The position numbers and the translations under genes are program-made. Below are positions 1 to 9,051 of a DNA stretch of 64,000 nt, in pieces. Numbering within the stretch: the stretch's first letter is position 1; every line of letters starts with the position of its first letter. The DNA is from an uncultured Bacteroidota bacterium (GTDB taxonomy: Bacteria > Bacteroidota > Bacteroidia > Chitinophagales > Saprospiraceae). The stretch lies in contig CALMSX010000117.1 in NCBI GenBank assembly GCA_937872515.1, forward strand, positions 101,789 through 165,788. The letters are read 5' to 3'. The notes under the pieces are model-generated. The model did not search any database. It was not told the DNA's origin and worked only from the letters and a program-made list of their open reading frames with translations.

Positions 1-141
1 GGAGGGATTTTACTTTTGTCGGGGATTCTTGAAACTGATTATGATGTCATCACGGAAGCTTTTAATAACGCAGGATTTGTATTGGATAAAAAAGAACAAA
101 AGGATGCGTGGCTTTGTTTGGAATGGCACAAATCCCTTTGA
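1..141 (+). CDS. prmA: Ribosomal protein L11 methyltransferase, C-terminal end (partial)
   Basis: The frame is open from base 1 to the TGA at 139-141 and encodes the last 46 residues of a protein. It begins GGILLLSGIL, the glycine/leucine strand typical of the C-terminus of PrmA, which trimethylates ribosomal protein L11 using S-adenosylmethionine. The rest continues LETDYDVITEAF and ends near WLCLEWHK, again matching the end of the family. The 5' part lies outside the window. The stop overlaps the next start (TGATG), so the downstream methyltransferase is probably translationally coupled. Identification is from a short C-terminal piece only. Confidence 0.72.
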   Translation, partial: GGILLLSGILETDYDVITEAFNNAGFVLDKKEQKDAWLCLEWHKSL

Positions 142-932
142 TGAAATTGATGATAAAAGCTTCCTCCTTGATTTCATTGATTCTACAACCGATCCGCCGG
201 ATTCGCCAGAAACAAAAGCTTGCAAAAATTGCCCAAGTCAACGGACTCAAGTTGGATGCTGAAGGCAATTTGGAAAGTCTGTTTACGCTTGAAGAGGTTT
301 TTATACAGCGGAGTTATGCTGATTATTTTCCTTTTTACAAAAAAGTAACCATTTTGGATGTTGGGGCGCACAAAGGTTATTTTTCACTGTTTGCTTTTAA
401 CAATGTATTGCAAGGCTCCACCATTATAGCGGTAGAACCCAATGGTAACAACAGCAGTGTATTGAAAAAAAACTTGCACCAAAATCAGGTAAGCGGGGTG
501 CATGTTGTCCATGCGGCCATCCATACATCAGACGAAAAAATTAAATTGTTTACAAGTGAATCAGAGAATCATAGCCTTGTAGTTGATACGGCCAATAAAA
601 ATGAATTTACAGTGGTTCAGGGTATCCAACTGGCGACCCTGATGGCCGACTTTCAAGTGGAAAGGGTGGATTTTTTAAAACTGGATTGTGAAGGCGCTGA
701 GTATGAGGTTTTATATAAATTGCCTAAAGCCATCTATGAAAAAATAGAAGTGATTTCGATGGAGTTTCATGATTTGAAACAGACCGGCTATACTGCCCTT
801 GATTTGGCCGATCACCTCATGCAGATGGGCTATGAAATTCTTAAATTGGAACACAGAGCTAGCCATAAAAACCTCAACTATGGAAGGCTTATTGCCAGAC
901 GGCTTAAGACGGAGATACCGGCTCCCAAATGA
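141..932 (+). CDS. FkbM family SAM-dependent methyltransferase
   Basis: A 263-residue protein if started at the ATG at 141, which overlaps the prmA stop; an in-frame ATG at 108 lies inside prmA and is less likely. The SAM-binding loop DVGAHKGYFS is at residues 73-82, an acidic strand end VEPNGNN follows near 97, and FLKLDCEGAEYE near 185 is the characteristic FkbM motif. FkbM proteins O-methylate sugars or natural products; the substrate here cannot be told. The 3' end overlaps the end of the convergent WD40 gene by 29 bases. Confidence 0.85.
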   Translation: MKLMIKASSLISLILQPIRRIRQKQKLAKIAQVNGLKLDAEGNLESLFTLEEVFIQRSYADYFPFYKKVTILDVGAHKGYFSLFAFNNVLQGSTIIAVEPNGNNSSVLKKNLHQNQVSGVHVVHAAIHTSDEKIKLFTSESENHSLVVDTANKNEFTVVQGIQLATLMADFQVERVDFLKLDCEGAEYEVLYKLPKAIYEKIEVISMEFHDLKQTGYTALDLADHLMQMGYEILKLEHRASHKNLNYGRLIARRLKTEIPAPK

Positions 933-1794
933 TGATGGTTTTGTCATCAGAACCGCTTACCAGCTCCCTTGTATGGGGAAGAGAAATGACCTTGTTGACC
1001 GAATGAAAGTGACCTTTGGCAAATGTGTTTTTACTTTCAGCCAGCCGTCCATCTTTGTTCCAGATTCGCATGGTCTTGTCTCTGCCAGCCGATACCAACC
1101 AGTCATCGGTAAAACAGAGACTGTTGATGGTTCCCATGTGCGCATTGATGGATGTTAGGCATTGATCATTCTGCTGTGTATCCCAAATTTTCAACTGGGC
1201 ATCTCTGCCTCCAGAATACAGAAAATGGTCACTTTTAGCCAGGGTAAAAACACTCATTTCGTGGGCCAGAAAAAAATGATGCAAAGTTTGTAATTCAGTG
1301 TTGACCAGATAGATAAAACCATCGCTGGCTCCGGCATAAAAAAAATCACCGTCAGGTAGTAGCGTTCTAATGGCCTGACTGCTTAGTTGAAGCTTATTTT
1401 TTATCAAAAAAGTATCGTGTTGCCAAAAGAACAAATTGCCATCGCCATGTGCAGTTATAATGTGGGTAGTTGTGCCAATGATGCTATATATGGGTGAAAC
1501 TCCGGTTTTTACCGATGAAATTATTTTATTTTGTTGCAGGTCGATTGAATACAAGACACCTTCCAATCCACCGCAGACCAATAGATTTTGAATGGGTAGA
1601 TAGTGACAACAATACAGAGCCTTATCTGATCTGGCAATGAGTTCTCCATTTTCATGCATTTCATTGGGCCAAAACACCACAAATCCATCACCACCTACCG
1701 AAAAAAATCCTCGGCCAGGGCCTTCGCACATGCCGAAAACAGCTCCTAAGTGTCCGTTGAGGGTGGTTTTGTGTTTAAATATGAGGTCATTCAT
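904..1794 (-). CDS. WD40 repeat protein (single beta-propeller)
   Basis: A 296-residue protein made of about seven WD40 blades and little else. Clear repeat ends are IKIWD-type strands: LKIWDTQQND near 205, MRIWNKDGR near 250 and IIIWEPVS at the C-terminus; GHLGAVFG and AHMGTINSLCF are the paired GH dipeptides. No signal peptide or extra domain is visible, so it is probably a cytoplasmic scaffold or stand-alone propeller. It is convergent with the FkbM gene (29 base overlap) and divergent from the phosphopantetheinyl transferase operon. Specific function is unknown. Confidence 0.85.
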   Translation of the reverse strand: MNDLIFKHKTTLNGHLGAVFGMCEGPGRGFFSVGGDGFVVFWPNEMHENGELIARSDKALYCCHYLPIQNLLVCGGLEGVLYSIDLQQNKIISSVKTGVSPIYSIIGTTTHIITAHGDGNLFFWQHDTFLIKNKLQLSSQAIRTLLPDGDFFYAGASDGFIYLVNTELQTLHHFFLAHEMSVFTLAKSDHFLYSGGRDAQLKIWDTQQNDQCLTSINAHMGTINSLCFTDDWLVSAGRDKTMRIWNKDGRLAESKNTFAKGHFHSVNKVISLPHTRELVSGSDDKTIIIWEPVSPS

Positions 1795-1895
1795 GACATA
1801 TAGAGAAAATTGGAATTCCTCTAGGGGTAAAGGTACAAAGAGCAGCGCTTTATGGCTAGTTTTTGTATCTTGGCCGAAAATATAAAAGCAAATTT

Positions 1896-2555
1896 ATGCC
1901 GTTGGTTTTTGAAAAAATCCTTGATCCAGGTACCCGATTAGGGGTTTGGCTGGCGACAGAAGGTGATGATTTTTTTAAACAGGGCATCCAATTGCACGAA
2001 ACAGAAAAAGAAGAAATTGCCAAACTACAGGCAAGAAAAAAATCAGAGTGGCTGGCATCGCGTTACCTATTGCACTATTTGACCGGCCGGGACGAACGGC
2101 TGATCACCCTGAAAGACCAAAGTGGCAAGCCTTATCTCGAAGGTAATGCGCACCACATCTCCTTGAGTCATTCAGGCAACTATACAGCTGCTATAATTGC
2201 AGATCATGCAACAGGCATCGACATCCAGGTAATCCAGCCTAAAATAGAGCGCATAGTGCCCAAATTTTTATCACCCTTTGAAATTGAACACCTTCCCCAA
2301 AATGAAATGATGAAGTATTGGCACATATATTGGGGGGCTAAGGAGTGTCTTTTTAAGGCGTATGGTAAGGGAAGGGTGGATTTTAAATCTCAACTATTTA
2401 TTCAACCCATCACAGAAAAAGATGATTTTTGTTTGGGTGAGGTCCGGAAAGCAGATGTGAGTGCGCAATACAAAATGGAATTTTTGAGTTTTGCGGATAG
2501 CATTTTGGTTTATATTGCAAAAGAAATCTATAAGATAGAAAATAATGAGAGGTAA
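1896..2555 (+). CDS. 4'-phosphopantetheinyl transferase superfamily protein (Sfp type)
   Basis: A 219-residue protein from the ATG at 1896; an in-frame ATG 33 bases earlier would add a poorly conserved lysine-rich tail. It carries the Sfp-family signature: HISLSHSGNYTAA at 87-99, the Mg-binding GIDIQ at 107-111 and WGAKECLFKAYGKG at 146-159. Such enzymes move the phosphopantetheine arm from CoA to carrier proteins, here most likely the fatty-acid acyl carrier protein since no NRPS/PKS gene is nearby. It is first in an operon whose four genes all overlap (11, 4 and 4 bases). Confidence 0.88.
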   Translation: MPLVFEKILDPGTRLGVWLATEGDDFFKQGIQLHETEKEEIAKLQARKKSEWLASRYLLHYLTGRDERLITLKDQSGKPYLEGNAHHISLSHSGNYTAAIIADHATGIDIQVIQPKIERIVPKFLSPFEIEHLPQNEMMKYWHIYWGAKECLFKAYGKGRVDFKSQLFIQPITEKDDFCLGEVRKADVSAQYKMEFLSFADSILVYIAKEIYKIENNER

Positions 2556-2976
2556 GAATCAAATTTGGATTTGGATGATGATCATTTTGGTGATTTCATG
2601 TGGTCGTAATAAAAAGGATGAACAGCCTGTTGAAGCGAGCAGCTTGCCGGCTGATTTTGAAGTATTTTATGAAAAATTTCATCAAGATACGGCCTATCAA
2701 ATTGCCCATATTTTGTTTCCTCTGGAGGGCCAACAGGCAAAAAAAGAGGATGGATCTACCCCTGACCCCAATTTTAAATGGCAAAAAAAAGATTGGCTTA
2801 TGCATAAGCCTTATGATGACATGGGTGGAACCTTTTCTCGTAGCTTTCTGTCATTTAATGATATAGTTACAGAAGATATTGCTGATGGTACAGGTCAGTT
2901 TACCATGACCCGACGATTTACCAAAATGGAGGGTGAGTGGTATTTGATTTACTATAAAGAAATGGGCAGAAAATGA
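2545..2976 (+). CDS. DUF4348-like lipoprotein
   Basis: A 143-residue protein with a lipoprotein signal: hydrophobic IWIWMMIILVI followed by a SCG lipobox at residues 18-20, so it should be lipidated and membrane anchored. The mature part has FEVFYEKFHQDTAYQ and IAHILFPLEG, the opening pattern I recall for the Bacteroidota DUF4348 family, and ends with a strand EGEWYLIYYKE resembling NTF2-like folds. Its start lies inside the end of the phosphopantetheinyl transferase gene and its stop overlaps the next start (ATGA). Function is unknown. Confidence 0.7.
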   Translation: MRGKNQIWIWMMIILVISCGRNKKDEQPVEASSLPADFEVFYEKFHQDTAYQIAHILFPLEGQQAKKEDGSTPDPNFKWQKKDWLMHKPYDDMGGTFSRSFLSFNDIVTEDIADGTGQFTMTRRFTKMEGEWYLIYYKEMGRK

Positions 2977-3968
2977 AATGGACTGACCAGGGATACTGGA
3001 AGTCCTTGTTGTTTTACAGGCAGTCTGTTATCTATTATTGGCTTTTGTCTGCCTGGTATCGCAGTTTTACATGGTATGCGGCGGCCAATCCGGGCATTTC
3101 ACATGCAGGCATGTTAAATGAAAAAAAGTCCGAAATCTATCCCTTGTTGCCAACCGCATTTTTGCCTCCCACCCGTTTCCTTGACAGTAGGGAAGCTGCC
3201 TTAGATTTTGTTAGGGGTATGGAATTTTCCTTTCCTATTGTGATCAAACCCAATATTGGATTAAAAGGAATAGCAGTGGAGGTTTGTCATCATTTGCAGG
3301 AAGCAGAAAATTATCTCCAGAAGTCGCCCAGGTCAGAGTTTATCATCCAGGAGTATATTGATCTACCCCGTGAATTTGCAGTTTTGTTCTACAGGATAGG
3401 TAATAAGGAAAAAGGAATTTCCTCTTTTATCGAAAAAAAATATCCTCAGGTAATAGGAGATGGCGTATCAACACTGCACCAGCTCATTGATCGTCATCCA
3501 CATCCCTACCTGCAAAAAAATAGGTGGAAAAAATATTACAGTGACGTAAAAATGGAAAAGGGTCAGCTTAAATGCATTCATAACATTGGCAATTACGCTC
3601 AGGGCGCCAGCTTCCACTCCCTTCAGGGTGAAATCGATAACCAGCTGTTGGAAGGAATCTTATCCTGCATGGATCAAATAAAAGGCATCGATTTTTGCAG
3701 ACTGGATGTGAAAGCGCATAGCATTGAGAAATTGAAAGAGGGAGATTTTAAGATCATAGAAGTTAACGGTGGAAAATCAGAGCCGCTTCACATTTATGAT
3801 TCCAACATTTCATTTATAAAGGCATCAAGAGATATTCATCAACATTGGGTAAAATATACACGTGTAGTGAATTACCATCTTTCCAAAGGGTTTCGGTTGT
3901 TGACCACAGCAGAGGGGGTGAGGGCTTTGAAGCAGATTAAACAAGTTGTTAAAAATAAGGACAAATGA
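2973..3968 (+). CDS. ATP-grasp domain protein (D-alanine ligase-like)
   Basis: A 331-residue protein without a signal peptide. The ATP-grasp features are the lysine strand FPIVIKPNIGLKG near 88-100, EFIIQEYIDLPREFAV near 125-140, and a metal-binding end DFCRLDVKA ... IIEVNGGKSEPLHIYD near 245-275. These enzymes join a carboxylate to an amine or thiol through an acyl-phosphate. The nearest recognisable relatives are D-Ala-D-Ala ligase-like proteins of Bacteroidota, but the N-terminal domain is not that of Ddl. It sits between a lipoprotein and hldD with 4-base overlaps, suggesting an envelope-related role. Substrate not determined. Confidence 0.75.
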   Translation: MKWTDQGYWKSLLFYRQSVIYYWLLSAWYRSFTWYAAANPGISHAGMLNEKKSEIYPLLPTAFLPPTRFLDSREAALDFVRGMEFSFPIVIKPNIGLKGIAVEVCHHLQEAENYLQKSPRSEFIIQEYIDLPREFAVLFYRIGNKEKGISSFIEKKYPQVIGDGVSTLHQLIDRHPHPYLQKNRWKKYYSDVKMEKGQLKCIHNIGNYAQGASFHSLQGEIDNQLLEGILSCMDQIKGIDFCRLDVKAHSIEKLKEGDFKIIEVNGGKSEPLHIYDSNISFIKASRDIHQHWVKYTRVVNYHLSKGFRLLTTAEGVRALKQIKQVVKNKDK

Positions 3969-4936
3969 TTGTAGTAACCGGTGCATATGGTTTTATTGGC
4001 AGTTATCTGACCGGAAGGTTGAATGCAATGGGCCTGGGTCAGGAGTTGGTGTTGGTTGATGATTTTAACCGATCTGAAAAACAATCCAATCTTGAGCATA
4101 AAATATGGAGGCAGCAAGTTGACAGGAATGTTTTTTTGAATTGGTTGAAAGATAGTGCAAAAGATATCTCCTTTGTTTTTCATCTCGGAGCCCGGACAGA
4201 TACTGCAGAGACCAATGTAACCTTATTTAATGAGTTGAATCTGAATTACAGCAAAGAGGTGTGGAAAATATGTACTGCCCATCAAATACCCTTGGTCTAT
4301 GCTTCTAGTGCAGCAACTTACGGAGATGGCACTTTGGGCTTTGAAGACAAGGAAGCTGAAATACCCAAACTTAAACCGCTCAATCCGTATGGCTGGAGCA
4401 AACAACACTTTGATGAATGGGTTTTACTCCAGAAAGATACACCTCCCATATGGGCGGGATTAAAGTTCTTTAATGTCTACGGCCCCAATGAATACCACAA
4501 AGGAAGGATGGCTTCTGTGATCTTTCACAGTTTTAATAAAATCACAGCCAATGGAAAGATGCAATTGTTTAGATCTCACAAAGCAGGGATAGCGGATGGT
4601 CATCAAAGCAGAGATTTCATTTTTGTAGATGACATTGCATCTATGTGTATCCAAATTATGGAAAAGTCAGGGTTTGTAAGCGGAATTTATAATGCAGGTA
4701 CAGGTCAGGCCCGGACATTTCTCGACCTGACAATAAATACCTTTAAGGCAATGGGAGTGGAGCCCAATATTGAATTTATAGATACACCAGTAGACATACG
4801 AGATACCTACCAGTATTTTACCGAAGCGAAGATGGACAAATGGAGATCACAATTTCCTGATGCAGCGTATACCTCTCTGGAAGAGGGAATCTACCAATAT
4901 GTAACCCAGTATTTAATGGACAACAAAAGATACTAA
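3965..4936 (+). CDS. hldD: ADP-L-glycero-D-manno-heptose-6-epimerase
   Basis: A 323-residue short-chain dehydrogenase-type epimerase, the usual length for HldD/RfaD. The Rossmann motif VTGAYGFIGSYL is at 4-15, the acidic loop LVDDF at 30-34, YASSAATYGDG near 115, and the catalytic YGWSK (Y and K four apart) near 142-146. HLGARTDT and the FFNVYGPNE motif near 175 are typical of this enzyme rather than of generic UDP-sugar epimerases. It makes the heptose precursor of the lipopolysaccharide inner core. It is last in the overlapping operon that starts at 1896. Confidence 0.9.
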   Translation: MIVVTGAYGFIGSYLTGRLNAMGLGQELVLVDDFNRSEKQSNLEHKIWRQQVDRNVFLNWLKDSAKDISFVFHLGARTDTAETNVTLFNELNLNYSKEVWKICTAHQIPLVYASSAATYGDGTLGFEDKEAEIPKLKPLNPYGWSKQHFDEWVLLQKDTPPIWAGLKFFNVYGPNEYHKGRMASVIFHSFNKITANGKMQLFRSHKAGIADGHQSRDFIFVDDIASMCIQIMEKSGFVSGIYNAGTGQARTFLDLTINTFKAMGVEPNIEFIDTPVDIRDTYQYFTEAKMDKWRSQFPDAAYTSLEEGIYQYVTQYLMDNKRY

Positions 4937-4966
4937 TCTCCTGATCAGGCATGGCCAACGGGCTGA

Positions 4967-5926
4967 TTATTTTGTCATGACCAGATAGCCAACATAAACC
5001 AAATAGATAAGAATCATTAACAGGCCCTGCCATTTTTGGATAATATGTTTTTTTCCTACAAATAACAGAACAAATAGTACAATACTAGCCAGGCATGCAA
5101 CCATAACATCAATGTTTGATCCACTGGTAAACGGAAGTGGTTTAATTAGTGAACTAATTCCAAGGATTAAAAATATATTAAATATGTTAGACCCTACTAC
5201 GTTTCCGATGGCAATGTCAGTTTGTTTTTTGTAGGCAGCTACGGCTGATGCAGCCAATTCAGGTAGCGATGTGCCAACTGCTACGATGGTCAATCCAATC
5301 AAAGACTCACTAAGTCCTAAATTTTTTGCCAATGCCACTGCCCCATCTACAATCCATTTACCGCCTATAATCAAACCGGCAAGCCCTAAAACAATGAAAA
5401 GAAAAGATTTACCTGGAGTAATATTCTGAATTTCAATTTCTGGACTGTCGTCGGTATCGGACTTTGCAATGCCTACTGTATAGTATATAAAAATAATAAA
5501 GAAGGCCAAAAAAACAATGCCATCTATTCTCGACAGCATAGAGGAATTGGCGCCATCTATTAATTGGTCGTTGGCCATTACCCATAAAAGCAATGCAGCC
5601 AACAGACTCATAGGGATTTCTTTCCAAATGGTATTACTTTTGGTCGCTAATGGGTAAATTGTTGCTGATACTCCCAGGATAAAAAAAATATTCACAATGT
5701 TAGACCCTACTACGTTTCCAATCGCAATTTCCGTATTACCATTCATACTTGCGATCAAACTAACAATCAACTCTGGTGTAGAGGTGCCAAAAGCAACAAT
5801 AGTAAGTCCAATAACAATATTGGATATATTGTATTTTTTGGCAAGTGAGGCAGATCCGTCAACTAAAAAATCGGCTCCTTTTATTAATAAAACAAAGCCT
5901 AAAATTAAAAGTAAATAGGTCGTCAT
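4967..5926 (-). CDS. Calcium/sodium antiporter (CaCA family, YrbG-like)
   Basis: A 319-residue inner-membrane protein with about ten hydrophobic segments in two homologous halves. Each half has the alpha-repeat ion-binding motif: IGLTIVAFGTSTPEL near 40-54 and IGLTIVAVGTSLPELAAS near 205-222, each followed by AIGNVVGSNI. These repeats and their acidic residues bind Ca2+ and Na+ in the K+-independent exchanger family. It is convergent with hldD and monocistronic by layout. Confidence 0.93.
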   Translation of the reverse strand: MTTYLLLILGFVLLIKGADFLVDGSASLAKKYNISNIVIGLTIVAFGTSTPELIVSLIASMNGNTEIAIGNVVGSNIVNIFFILGVSATIYPLATKSNTIWKEIPMSLLAALLLWVMANDQLIDGANSSMLSRIDGIVFLAFFIIFIYYTVGIAKSDTDDSPEIEIQNITPGKSFLFIVLGLAGLIIGGKWIVDGAVALAKNLGLSESLIGLTIVAVGTSLPELAASAVAAYKKQTDIAIGNVVGSNIFNIFLILGISSLIKPLPFTSGSNIDVMVACLASIVLFVLLFVGKKHIIQKWQGLLMILIYLVYVGYLVMTK

Positions 5927-5977
5927 TTTTTACATTTTTTGCCTTATAGTTGTACATGAATAGGTTTAATAATTCAA

Positions 5978-6664
5978 TTATCGCCTCCTCCTATTGTTGG
6001 AATTGAGTCGAAAGCCTAGCCTCATCAAACCATATAATCCACTGCCCGAGGATTTAATATCAGGCTCGGCAGGATTGGTATCGAGGGTGGCCAGGTCTTT
6101 CCAATTGGATTTGCCGGTAGCTTCATAAGCAACCATCGGGGTAAGTGTGAAAAAATCACTAAGTCCTATGTCGATGCCAGCCCCGGCTCTGAATCCGATT
6201 CCGGTGGTATTGCCACTGATGGATTGACTGCCTTCGGCTTTGTGAACGTAATATCTGAAAAGTGGAGCGGCATGAAGAAAAAAGCCCTTTTTAATGGTGT
6301 TGCCTTGTTTAGAAAAAGTGGGACAATTGCAATCCTCCGCCAGATCGAGCACATAAGCATGAACATTAAAATACGCATTAAAAGAAGAAAGGGAATATTT
6401 ATATCCATCCACTGAGCTCGATGCAAACTGCGTGTAGCCCAACTCCGGCATAAACTCAATTCTCCTTTTTTTTAACCTAAACCAATAGTCAAGTCCTACA
6501 TTAAGTCCTGAGTTCAGAAACGAGGCCTTGTTCACATCAATTCTTCGATAGGCAAAACCTTCCCAATCTTTGAAAGAGGTGCTCCCGTAGCCCGCCCTGA
6601 TTCCAAATTGAGCGAAGACCGAAAGGGAGGTAATCAGCAAACTTAAAACGAGTATGGGTCTCAT
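5978..6664 (-). CDS. Outer membrane beta-barrel protein
   Basis: A 228-residue protein with a cleavable signal peptide (ending ...SLSVFAQ at about residue 19) and alternating strands such as GIRAGYGSTSF, NVGLDYWFRLKKRRIEFMPELGY and GLMRLGFRLN that fit an OmpW/PorT-like small barrel of the outer membrane. Pairs of charged residues and several asparagine-rich turns separate the strands. No enzymatic motif is seen. Function unknown; located between the antiporter and polyprenyl synthase genes on the same strand. Confidence 0.78.
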   Translation of the reverse strand: MRPILVLSLLITSLSVFAQFGIRAGYGSTSFKDWEGFAYRRIDVNKASFLNSGLNVGLDYWFRLKKRRIEFMPELGYTQFASSSVDGYKYSLSSFNAYFNVHAYVLDLAEDCNCPTFSKQGNTIKKGFFLHAAPLFRYYVHKAEGSQSISGNTTGIGFRAGAGIDIGLSDFFTLTPMVAYEATGKSNWKDLATLDTNPAEPDIKSSGSGLYGLMRLGFRLNSNNRRRR

Positions 6665-6711
6665 GAAATTTTAGTTTAGAACGAAGTTTTGTTATTAAGC
6701 GATATACGTTT

Positions 6712-7686
6712 TTACATTTTGCGGGCTGCCATAAAATCTGCTAAAACATACAAGTGTTTTTTATGATCGTCATTCACTGTCAAAGCCTTTATATGCGATT
6801 TAGCCAGGTCATTATAAGCATCTCTCACTTGTAAGGCATATTCTTTTGCTCCTGTATCTACAAATATTTTTTTAACAGCTTCCACTTTTTCCTGAGGATC
6901 TGCCATAGCCCCTGCCTGATAGTAACCTAAAAGAGATTCTTTTTGTTTTGCATCGGCCAACTCCAGGGCCTTGAGATAGAGGTAGGTTTTTTTGCCTTGG
7001 ATAATGTCTCCTCCAGCTTGTTTACCTACCATGGCGGCATCTCCGAAAGCATCCAGCAGATCGTCCTGGATCTGAAAAGCTATGCCGGAATTGATGCCAA
7101 AGGCGTACAAATGTTTTTGCTCTCCTTCATCGGCATCGGCAATGATGGCACCGGTTTGTAATGCACAGGCCAAAAGAACCGAGGTCTTGTATTCTATCAT
7201 TGTCAGATAATCCTTAATACTTACTTGCTCGGTTGTTTCAAAATCCATGTCCATCCGCTGCCCTTCACAAAGCTGAACGGCCATTTGATTGAAACAGTGA
7301 AGGATTTCAGTAGATTTTGGTCCATAGCTACTCAATACCTGATAACAATGGATCAGCATTACGTCCCCTGACAGGATGGCTGTATTGACATCGTATTTTT
7401 GGTGAACGGTGGCTTGCCCTCTGCGGACAGCAGCCTGATCCATGATATCATCGTGCATCAGTGTAAAGTTGTGAAAAATCTCAAGGGCATAAGCCGCTGC
7501 CAAGGCAGGTTGATGATTTTGTGAGTACATTTCACAAGCTAACAAGGTCAATGCGGGCCGGATGCGTTTCCCCCCAATTGACATCAAATATTGGATGGGT
7601 TGATAAAGGGATAAAGGCGGCCCGGCGGGCAGGCTGGTTTGAATATATTGCTCTATGGCATCATGGTATCTCTGAATAAACTCCAT
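6712..7686 (-). CDS. Polyprenyl (trans-isoprenyl) diphosphate synthase
   Basis: A 324-residue enzyme. The first aspartate-rich motif DDIMD follows LMHDD near residues 77-82, and the second, DDLLD in FQIQDDLLDAFGD, is near 210. GGKRIRPAL near 38-46 binds diphosphate. This enzyme condenses isopentenyl diphosphate with allylic diphosphates to make farnesyl, geranylgeranyl or longer chains for quinones and carotenoids. The residues before the first motif would set chain length but were not resolved here. It starts 12 bases after pepT and probably shares its transcript. Confidence 0.9.
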   Translation of the reverse strand: MEFIQRYHDAIEQYIQTSLPAGPPLSLYQPIQYLMSIGGKRIRPALTLLACEMYSQNHQPALAAAYALEIFHNFTLMHDDIMDQAAVRRGQATVHQKYDVNTAILSGDVMLIHCYQVLSSYGPKSTEILHCFNQMAVQLCEGQRMDMDFETTEQVSIKDYLTMIEYKTSVLLACALQTGAIIADADEGEQKHLYAFGINSGIAFQIQDDLLDAFGDAAMVGKQAGGDIIQGKKTYLYLKALELADAKQKESLLGYYQAGAMADPQEKVEAVKKIFVDTGAKEYALQVRDAYNDLAKSHIKALTVNDDHKKHLYVLADFMAARKM

Positions 7687-7698
7687 CTCTTAGCGCGA

Positions 7699-8925
7699 TC
7701 AGGCAACGGCCAGTTTACATATTTCAAGAATCATGTCTACCGCTTTTTGCATGTCCTGAACGGAAACCCATTCATGTTTGGAATGGATGGCTTGCTCACC
7801 TGCAAATAGATTGGGACATGGAAGACCTTTGTGCGAAAGCACGGCCCCGTCTGTGCCTCCTCTTATGGCTCCTGATTTGGGTGTAACTCCAATGTTTTCT
7901 ACTGCCTTTAATGCCAGATCCATTACCTTGGGGTGTTGATCCAGAATGTCTTTCATGTTGCGGTATTGTTCGGTCACCGTGATCTGATAAGTAGAATGGG
8001 GATATGACTCCAACACTTTTTTACACACTTTGTCCAGGTAGTCTTTTTGTTCGTCCAATCTGGATGTAACAAAGTCCCTGAGTATAAGTTCTATTTTGGC
8101 TGACTCCAGTTTTCCTTCAATGGAGTTGGGGTGGATAAAGCCCTGCATTCCATCTGTTGCTTCAGGACACAGAGAATCTTTTGGAAAGTGGGCCACTATT
8201 TCAGAGGCAATTTTAATTGCATTTTCCATCTTTCCTTTTGCGTAGCCTGGGTGAGCGCTAACGCCATTGATTTCAATAATGGCTTTGTTGGCTGAAAAAT
8301 TTTCAAACTCAATGCTACCCAGGTCACCACCATCGAGAGTATAGCCATAATCGGCATCCAATAAAGCCAAATCCACATGGGCTACGCCACGGCCAATTTC
8401 TTCATCAGTGGTCAGCAGCATTTTAACTTCACCGTGTGGAAGGCTGGGATTTTTTATCATTTGGTAAAATGCATCTACAATAATGGCCACACCACTTTTG
8501 TCATCACTTCCCAAAAGGGTTAGGCCACTGGCGGTAATGATGTCGTGGCCGATTTTATTTTTTAGGGCTGGATATTTGGTAGTGGTCAATACCTGGGTGT
8601 TATCATCCGGCAAAACGAGGTCTTGTCCCTGATAATCGGGGTGAACAATGGGCTTTACATCTTTGCCCGAACAATCAGGGGCTGTATCCAGGTGAGCGCA
8701 AAAAAACACCTTGTCTTTGCCTGCTCCGCAATTTGAAGGTAAGCTGGCATAGATATAACCACTATCATTGGTTTGGGCTATAATGCCCAATTCTGCCAAT
8801 TCACTTAGGATGATTTCTGTTAATCTTTTTTGTTTTTCTGATGAGGGTGAGCTGGTGCTAAGTGGGTCAGCTTCGGTGTCAACCTGTACATATCTCAGGA
8901 AGCGGTCTTTAACGGTATATTGCAT
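7699..8925 (-). CDS. pepT: Peptidase T (tripeptide aminopeptidase, M20B)
   Basis: A 408-residue cytoplasmic zinc peptidase, normal length for PepT. Metal-site motifs are visible in order: HLDTAPD near 77-83, DDKSGVAI near 141-148, TTDEEIGRG near 173-181 with the catalytic glutamate pair, an Asp in the YTLDGGDLG block near 199, and the terminal His in LPCPNLFAGEQAIHSKHEW near 385. IRGGTDGAVLSHKG near 359 is a strong PepT signature. It removes the N-terminal residue from tripeptides. The end is 12 bases before the polyprenyl synthase gene. Confidence 0.95.
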   Translation of the reverse strand: MQYTVKDRFLRYVQVDTEADPLSTSSPSSEKQKRLTEIILSELAELGIIAQTNDSGYIYASLPSNCGAGKDKVFFCAHLDTAPDCSGKDVKPIVHPDYQGQDLVLPDDNTQVLTTTKYPALKNKIGHDIITASGLTLLGSDDKSGVAIIVDAFYQMIKNPSLPHGEVKMLLTTDEEIGRGVAHVDLALLDADYGYTLDGGDLGSIEFENFSANKAIIEINGVSAHPGYAKGKMENAIKIASEIVAHFPKDSLCPEATDGMQGFIHPNSIEGKLESAKIELILRDFVTSRLDEQKDYLDKVCKKVLESYPHSTYQITVTEQYRNMKDILDQHPKVMDLALKAVENIGVTPKSGAIRGGTDGAVLSHKGLPCPNLFAGEQAIHSKHEWVSVQDMQKAVDMILEICKLAVA

Positions 8926-9024
8926 GTTTTGATCCTTTAATTTAAGTTATTTTCTTTGTATTGCGAATAATAAATATTAAATATTTCTTTAATGAATACT
9001 ACTACTTTCCATCTGTTAAAAGTA

Positions 9025-9032
9025 TAACTTTG
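9025..9032 (+). promoter_or_regulatory. Candidate -7 box (TAnnTTTG) for the NADH dehydrogenase gene
   Basis: The octamer TAACTTTG matches the Bacteroidota primary-sigma -7 consensus TAnnTTTG exactly and lies 19 bases before the ATG at 9052. A good -33 TTTG at the usual spacing was not seen, so only the -7 half is supported. No Shine-Dalgarno sequence precedes the start, as is common in the phylum. Confidence 0.45.
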
Positions 9033-9051
9033 TATTGAGAAAAAGAAATCC

